Made by a program: the position numbers and the translations under genes. Of a stretch of 9,761 bases of DNA, positions 5,738 to 9,761 are shown piece by piece (position 1 is the stretch's first letter; the number at the start of each line of letters is the position of its first letter). The notes under the pieces were generated by a model. That model worked only from the letters and a program-made list of their open reading frames with translations, was not told the origin of the DNA and searched no databases. The DNA comes from Deltaproteobacteria bacterium (GTDB lineage Bacteria; Desulfobacterota; Deferrimicrobia; Deferrimicrobiales; Deferrimicrobiaceae), in the NCBI GenBank assembly GCA_025357175.1, contig JANXPS010000001.1, positions 1 to 9,761 on the forward strand, in the 5' to 3' direction.

Positions 5738-7045
5738 GTGCCGTTCTCCCGATATCACGTCCGTTTTCCAGACCCGGATCGTCCCGGTTCCTGGCTTCTC
5801 TTTTCGACGAAGAGAGGGTCGGTGGTCCGCATTTCCGGAGAACGGCTGGCCGCCATTCTCGAGGGCAACCCGGGTGCCGACGATCGGGCCACCCTGAGCC
5901 GCCTGGAACTCTGGACCGACGACCCGGCCGCCGAGCGGGCCGGCATGGCCGACATCGTCGCGCTGACGAATGCGCGCCGCGGCACCTTCGTCGCAACGGT
6001 GGTGCTGACGCTGGCGTGCAACCTCGCCTGCCCCTACTGCTTCGAGGGCCATTTCCGCGGCGACTTCCCGATGGACGAGGCCACCGCACGACTGTTCGTC
6101 GAGGTCGTGACGCGGGACCGGATCGGGCGAGGTCGCGACGTGGAGATCCGCTTCTACGGCGGGGAGCCGCTGATGGCGCTCCCGCGCCTCAAGGCGATCG
6201 CACGGTCGCTGCAGCACGCGGCTTTTTCGGCCGGGACGAAATTTTCGATGAGCCTCGTCACCAACGGGACGCTGCTCACCCGCTCGCTGGTCGATGAGTT
6301 GTTGCCGCTTGGGCTCAAGAGTGCCCAGGTCACGATGGACGGACCGTCGGCGGTCCACGACCGCCAGCGGCCCTTCGCCTCGGGACGCGGGAGTTACGAC
6401 GTCATCCTGGCGAACGTGGCGGCCGTCCACGATCTGGTTACCCTCAAGCTCGGCGGCAATTTCACTCGCGACAATTTTCGGGCATTCCCCCGGATGCTGG
6501 ACGACCTGCTGGCTGCCGGGATCGATCCGCGGCAGCTCGATCCCATCCAGTTTTCCCCGGTTCTTCCGAAATCGGGACGCCCCATCGGTTCCGATATCGC
6601 CGGCTGTCTTTTCGCCAATGACGAGCCGTGGCTGATCGACGCGGCGCTCTTCCTGCGGGAGGAGACGCTGGCGCGGGGCTTCGCGGTGGACAAGCCGGCG
6701 ATGGGGATCTGCATGGTGGAACTGGAAGCGCGGCTGGTGGTAAACCGGGATGGAACCCTCTACAAATGCCCCGCTTTCATGGGTTGGCCCGAACTGGCCA
6801 TCGGCACCCTGGCGGACGGGATCGGCGATTATCGCGATTCGCACCGTCTCGATTTCTGGAAAACTGAAATCTGCCTGGATTGCCCCTATCTTCCGCTGTG
6901 TTTCGGGGGCTGCCGGCTGTTTCCCCTGCTGCGCCACGGGACGATCGACGGATTGGACTGCCGGAAGGCGTATTACGACTCGGCCCTGGAGAAATTTATC
7001 CTGCAGGATCTGCGGCATCGGCGGGGGAGAGGAACAAGCGCCTGA
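5738..7045 (+). CDS. Radical SAM/SPASM peptide maturase, geopeptide-maturase-like
   Basis: 435 residues from GTG 5738; TTG 5684 would add 18. The N-terminal domain (about 1-85, beginning PFSRYHVRFPDPDRPGSWLL) has no cluster motif and probably binds the peptide leader. The radical SAM motif is Cys94-x3-Cys98-x2-Cys101 (ACNLACPYCFEGHF), followed by the SAM-binding RFYGGEPLMALPRL, SLVTNGTLLT and TMDGPSAVHDRQRPF. The C-terminal part is a SPASM domain binding further iron-sulfur clusters: GICMVELEARLVV, GTLYKCPAFMGW, ICLDCPYLPLCFGGCRLF and GLDCRKAYY supply the expected seven-cysteine pattern. Such enzymes use a SAM-derived radical to make thioether or C-C crosslinks or other changes in a peptide. 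The partner is almost surely the peptide encoded just upstream. No peptidase or exporter follows; the gene converges on a minus-strand gene. The radical SAM/SPASM assignment is firm; the subfamily name is from memory and the product unknown. Confidence 0.9.
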   Translation: MPFSRYHVRFPDPDRPGSWLLFSTKRGSVVRISGERLAAILEGNPGADDRATLSRLELWTDDPAAERAGMADIVALTNARRGTFVATVVLTLACNLACPYCFEGHFRGDFPMDEATARLFVEVVTRDRIGRGRDVEIRFYGGEPLMALPRLKAIARSLQHAAFSAGTKFSMSLVTNGTLLTRSLVDELLPLGLKSAQVTMDGPSAVHDRQRPFASGRGSYDVILANVAAVHDLVTLKLGGNFTRDNFRAFPRMLDDLLAAGIDPRQLDPIQFSPVLPKSGRPIGSDIAGCLFANDEPWLIDAALFLREETLARGFAVDKPAMGICMVELEARLVVNRDGTLYKCPAFMGWPELAIGTLADGIGDYRDSHRLDFWKTEICLDCPYLPLCFGGCRLFPLLRHGTIDGLDCRKAYYDSALEKFILQDLRHRRGRGTSA

Positions 7046-7046
7046 T

Positions 7047-7067
7047 TCCTGCCGAATGCAGGCAGGA
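7047..7067. terminator. Hairpin between convergent stop codons
   Basis: TCCTGCC (7047-7053) and GGCAGGA (7061-7067) form a perfect seven-base-pair stem with a seven-base loop in the 39-base gap between the maturase stop and the end of the minus-strand radical SAM gene. It is placed to act in both directions. There is no T-tract on either side, so termination efficiency is uncertain. Confidence 0.55.
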
Positions 7068-7084
7068 GATTCCGCCCTTCCCCG

Positions 7085-8494
7085 TCAGTTTCCGGTCCGC
7101 CCGTGTTCGCGCAGGTACGCCTGCGGTTTCATCATCGCCTGGGTCCGCCAGAGGATGCGCAGCAGGTACGGGATCTGGGCCGGACGGACCTGCTTCATCC
7201 AGTCGGTCCACCTCTTGTCGCCCGCGGTGTTGAGGATGGAGCGGCGCCACGTTTCGGCATAGAGCTCGAAGAAGCGCTTCGCTCCCACCTTCGGTTCCCA
7301 CAAGACGTGGTGCATGTCGAACTTGTGCCAGGGCTGCCCGATGATCCGGTCGCGCACCGATTCGAAATATTCGGTGCCCGGCAGCGGCGTCAGGATCGTG
7401 TAGCCGGCGCGCTGCAGTCCGTGGCGGGCGACGAAATCCCACAGGTCGTGGAAGTCGGATTCGGACCAGTCGGGGTCTACGAGGAAGTTGCCGTTGACGC
7501 CGTAGCGATGATCCCGCGCGATGCGGACCGCCTCGACGCTGTCGCCGACGCCCGCGCCCTTGTCGAGCTGCGCGAGCCCGTCGTCGGTCGCCGCCTCGAG
7601 CCCGAGGAATATGTCGAAATGTTCGGCCAGCGGGCGCCACGCTTCGAGAAGGTCGGGGTTGCGGACGATCACGTCGGTGCGCGTCTGCACCAGCAGCCAC
7701 CGCTTGAATATGCCCCGTTTCTTGAGCGCGGCGGCCAGTTCGAGGCTGCGCGGCGGGTTGTTCCAGAAGAGGTCGTCGGCGACGAAGATCGCGTCGCCCG
7801 CCGTCGCGAAATCCTCCGTCACGGCCCCGATCGACCGCTCGCGGCACGACCGGCCGTAGAGTTGCCAGACAGAGCAGAAGCTGCAGCGGTGGGGGCAGCC
7901 GCGCGCCGTCTCGACGAGCCAGACCGGCTTGAACAGCAGGCAGTGATAACCGTTGCGGTGGCGGGAGACCAGCTCTCTGGCGGGGAGCGGAATCCGGTCG
8001 AGCGGGGTCCGCTCGGGAAGCGGAGGCGTCGCGATCCAGCCGCCGGGAGTTCGCAGACGCAAGCCGGGCACGGCGGCGAGCGGTTCCTTCCGGTCGAGCG
8101 CGTCGGCGAGCATCGGGACGATCTCTTCGCCGTCGTCGATCCCGATCGCGTCCACGGCATCGCATTCGAACGGGAAGGGGTAGACCGCCGCCGCGTGTCC
8201 GCCGACCAGGATGAAGACGTCGGGCGACGCTCGCCGGATCTCGCGGGCCGTGTCGAGGACCCGGTCGAACTCGAGGGCGTGGGCGCAGGATATGCCGACT
8301 AGCCGGGGACGCGTCTTTCGAACCCAGGAAGCGGCCGATTTCGGGGCGAAGCGCAGGTCGGCCGCGACGGGATCGTGGCCCGCGGCCCGCAGGGCGGCGC
8401 CGACGTATTCGAGTCCCAGCGGTTCGACGCGGAAGAAGGGGCCCAGCCCGAACCGTTCGTCGCCCGGGCAGGGCCGGAGCAGCAGTACATTCAT
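7085..8494 (-). CDS. Cobalamin-binding radical SAM enzyme (class B methylase type)
   Basis: 469 residues from ATG 8494-8492, with a G-run (GGGGG) close upstream. Residues 1-140 form a B12-binding Rossmann domain (MNVLLLRPCPGDERFG, PLGLEYVGAALRAAGHDPVA, RPRLVGISCAHALEF, VFILVGGHAAAVYP, DAIGIDDGEEIVPML) without a DxHxxG cobalt-ligand motif, as in class B radical SAM methylases. The cluster motif is Cys200-x3-Cys204-x2-Cys207 (ETARGCPHRCSFCSVW). Later blocks IFVADDLFWNNP, QTRTDVIVRN, FLGLEAATDDGLAQL, VDPDWSESDFHDL and LTPLPGTEYFESV are shared with the HpnR (hopanoid C-3 methylase)-like branch, so methylation of an unactivated carbon, perhaps of a lipid, is possible but unproven. Class B enzymes also make C-C bonds, cyclise, or oxidise. 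The gene is divergent from the acyltransferase (52-base gap) and converges on the peptide maturase. The domain assignment is firm; the substrate is unknown. Confidence 0.88.
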   Translation of the reverse strand: MNVLLLRPCPGDERFGLGPFFRVEPLGLEYVGAALRAAGHDPVAADLRFAPKSAASWVRKTRPRLVGISCAHALEFDRVLDTAREIRRASPDVFILVGGHAAAVYPFPFECDAVDAIGIDDGEEIVPMLADALDRKEPLAAVPGLRLRTPGGWIATPPLPERTPLDRIPLPARELVSRHRNGYHCLLFKPVWLVETARGCPHRCSFCSVWQLYGRSCRERSIGAVTEDFATAGDAIFVADDLFWNNPPRSLELAAALKKRGIFKRWLLVQTRTDVIVRNPDLLEAWRPLAEHFDIFLGLEAATDDGLAQLDKGAGVGDSVEAVRIARDHRYGVNGNFLVDPDWSESDFHDLWDFVARHGLQRAGYTILTPLPGTEYFESVRDRIIGQPWHKFDMHHVLWEPKVGAKRFFELYAETWRRSILNTAGDKRWTDWMKQVRPAQIPYLLRILWRTQAMMKPQAYLREHGRTGN

Positions 8495-8546
8495 GTCCCC
8501 CAGTGTACCCGTGCGGAGAGCGGGGGCGATGTGGTATTTTTAACGG
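8495..8546. promoter_or_regulatory. Short divergent promoter region
   Basis: The 52 bases between the two divergent genes are GC-rich except for one AT patch. On the plus strand TATTTT (8535-8540) ends six bases before GTG 8547. On the minus strand the same patch reads TTAAAAATA, about 40 bases before the ATG of the radical SAM gene. It may serve as a -10 element for both. No convincing -35 box is visible on either strand. Confidence 0.35.
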
Positions 8547-9419
8547 GTGAAGCTGGTCAAACCCTTCCGTCATCTGCTCGACGCACCCTGGTTCTATCGC
8601 CTCGGATTCGCCGCCGGCAGACATGTGCCCAAATCGGTGCTGTACCGCGTCGCGGACCTGGTCGGCGACGCGAGCCGGCTCGGGTATCCGGCCCGTGCCG
8701 CCGCGGTGCGGGCCAATATGCGACGTGTCTTTCCCGGCGCTCCACCCGCCGAAATCGCGCGCCTCACGCGTTGCGTCTTCCGGAATTTCACCCGGGCGCT
8801 GGTCGACTACGGCCGCTTCCCGTCGATGACACCCGAGGCGATCCACGCCGAGATCGCCGTTTTCGAGGGAAGGGAAAACATGGACGCCGCCCTGTCGTCG
8901 GGCAAGGGAATCGTGCTGGTTACGGGGCACATCGGAAACTGGGAACTGGGCAGTTTCCACTTCGGGCAGAACGGCGTCAAGACCAACGTGGTGACGGTGC
9001 GGGAGGGACGCCCCGAGATCGACGCGATCCGGGAGGCGCACCGCGAGGGGCACCACGTGAGAACCCTCGTGATGGACGGATCGCCCTTCGTGGTCATCGA
9101 GATGATGGCTGCGCTGCGGCGGCGGGAGGTGGTCGCGCTGCTGGTCGACCGGTGGGGTGAGGAAGGCGCCGTGCAGGCCGAGTTTTTCGGCGCGATGCAC
9201 CCCTTCCCGCGTGGACCGTTCGCGCTGAGCCGGGCGACGGGTTCGCTCATCCTGACGGCATTCGTCGTGCGCGAGGGAAACGGGTACAAGGTGATCGTGG
9301 AGCCGCCGTTCGTGGCGTCCGGCGACGAGGCGGAACACGCGAGGACCGTGGCGGGGGCGCTCGAACGGGTCATCCGGCGCTATCCGGACCAATGGTACAA
9401 TTTCACGCCGATCGATTGA
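8547..9419 (+). CDS. LpxL/HtrB-type lipid acyltransferase
   Basis: 290 residues, close to the usual 290-310 of the family. The catalytic HX4E motif is His128-Glu133 in LVTGHIGNWELGSFHF. Other family marks are RANMRRVFPGAP, RCVFRNFTRALVDYGRF, EGRENMDAALSSGKG, VVALLVDRWGEEGAVQAEFF, the conserved MHPFPRGPFALSRATG (glycerophosphate acyltransferase-like region) and the C-terminal RRYPDQWYNFTPI. The family moves an acyl chain from acyl-ACP to lipid A precursors or related lipids at the inner membrane. Here the N-terminal segment (PWFYRLGFAAGRH) is amphipathic rather than a clear membrane helix. The GTG start has no ribosome binding site and lies six bases after a TATTTT element, so a leaderless mRNA is possible. 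The gene is followed after 28 bases by a Tes-like radical SAM gene on the same strand, so its acceptor may be a special lipid rather than lipid A. The family is sure; the exact acceptor is not. Confidence 0.9.
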   Translation: MKLVKPFRHLLDAPWFYRLGFAAGRHVPKSVLYRVADLVGDASRLGYPARAAAVRANMRRVFPGAPPAEIARLTRCVFRNFTRALVDYGRFPSMTPEAIHAEIAVFEGRENMDAALSSGKGIVLVTGHIGNWELGSFHFGQNGVKTNVVTVREGRPEIDAIREAHREGHHVRTLVMDGSPFVVIEMMAALRRREVVALLVDRWGEEGAVQAEFFGAMHPFPRGPFALSRATGSLILTAFVVREGNGYKVIVEPPFVASGDEAEHARTVAGALERVIRRYPDQWYNFTPID

Positions 9420-9447
9420 AAAAACAGGTGGAGCGAGGTTGAAGCGA

Positions 9448-9761
9448 ATGCGGTTGTCCGGCGGGGGGAAGGTGGGTGCGGCGGGAGATGCGTGCGGGCT
9501 TCCGCGTACGCTGGGCGGGACGGAAATCGCGCCGATGACGCGGGGGCTGCCCAAGACGATTCCCTCGATCTGCCCCGAGTGCGGCCGGGGAATTCCCGCC
9601 GAGGAATACGTCGAGGCCGGGCGCGTGATGATGCGGAAAAGCTGTCCCGACCACGGCCCCTTCAACGATATCGTTTTTTCGGACGCCGAAATGTTTCTCG
9701 CGCTCGAATCGTGGCAAACCGGCGACGGGCGCGGTTTCGAAAACGCAGCCTCCGGCGAAGG
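9448..9761 (+). CDS. MJ0619/Tes-like radical SAM protein, N-terminal part only
   Basis: The open frame runs off the window end. Two starts are possible: ATG 9448, with GAGG nine bases upstream, or TTG 9439, with GGTGGAG five bases upstream. After a low-complexity leader of about 30 residues comes TRGLPKTIPSICPECGRGIP, then EEYVEAGRVMMRKSCPDHGP, then FNDIVFSDAEMFLALESW. This Cys-x2-Cys ... Cys-x2-His arrangement and wording are typical of the N-terminus of the MJ0619-type radical SAM family, whose archaeal member Tes joins lipid alkyl chains to make tetraethers. The radical SAM cluster motif itself would lie beyond the window, so the call rests on the N-terminal block only. It follows the acyltransferase by 28 bases, probably in one operon, which suits a lipid substrate. 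Bacterial members are largely uncharacterised. Confidence 0.72.
   Translation, partial: MRLSGGGKVGAAGDACGLPRTLGGTEIAPMTRGLPKTIPSICPECGRGIPAEEYVEAGRVMMRKSCPDHGPFNDIVFSDAEMFLALESWQTGDGRGFENAASGE

Noticed and set aside
6996..9665. Very long open frame on the minus strand (889 codons) across the acyltransferase and the B12 radical SAM gene, and a 518-codon one at 5462-7018
   Set aside because: Translations are Arg/Pro/Gly/Ala-rich with no domain motifs. They are antisense or off-frame shadows caused by high GC content at third positions.
1..9761. CRISPR arrays, tRNA or rRNA genes, integrases and long direct repeats
   Set aside because: None was seen on reading the window.

Overview
The window is about 9.8 kb of GC-rich, gene-dense bacterial chromosome. 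Both ends are cut inside genes. The gene content points to a Gram-negative, Geobacter-like or other Desulfobacterota/Desulfuromonadota lineage: a TonB-dependent receptor, an LpxL-type acyltransferase, a bacterial glycosyltransferase of the O-mannosyltransferase/TPR type, and a radical SAM maturase resembling the 'geopeptide' type. This placement is inference from gene families; no rRNA or other marker is present.

Left part (1-2650, all minus strand). Reading in the direction of transcription, a decayed membrane spermidine-synthase-like gene comes first, with several frameshifts, a stop codon and internal deletions. An intact 84-residue protein with a CxxC...HxxC metal-site pattern follows. 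Last is the 5' part of a large multi-pass GT-C-type glycosyltransferase that runs off the window start.

Middle part (2699-5421, minus strand). A TonB-dependent outer-membrane receptor, probably starting at a CTG codon, is followed by an ABC-type periplasmic substrate-binding protein. Stop and start overlap as TGATG. No ABC permease or ATPase is adjacent.

Central locus (5437-7067). Divergent from the receptor lies a short gene for a 42-residue acidic peptide with a strong ribosome binding site and a DLMACCKAG segment near its C-terminus. Right behind it is a radical SAM/SPASM protein. This has the anatomy of a ribosomally made, post-translationally modified peptide (RiPP) system. A strong inverted repeat sits between precursor and maturase, and an operator-like palindrome lies upstream of the precursor. 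This is the most interesting part of the window. The modification and the role of the peptide cannot be read from the sequence.

Right part (7085-end). A cobalamin-binding radical SAM enzyme (minus strand) converges on the maturase gene, with a hairpin between their stop codons. Divergent from it run an LpxL/HtrB-type lipid acyltransferase and, 28 bp further on, the start of a second type of radical SAM protein whose N-terminus resembles the MJ0619/Tes (tetraether synthase-like) family. Three radical SAM genes of three different subfamilies therefore lie within about 4 kb. The last two plus-strand genes look like a lipid-modifying operon.
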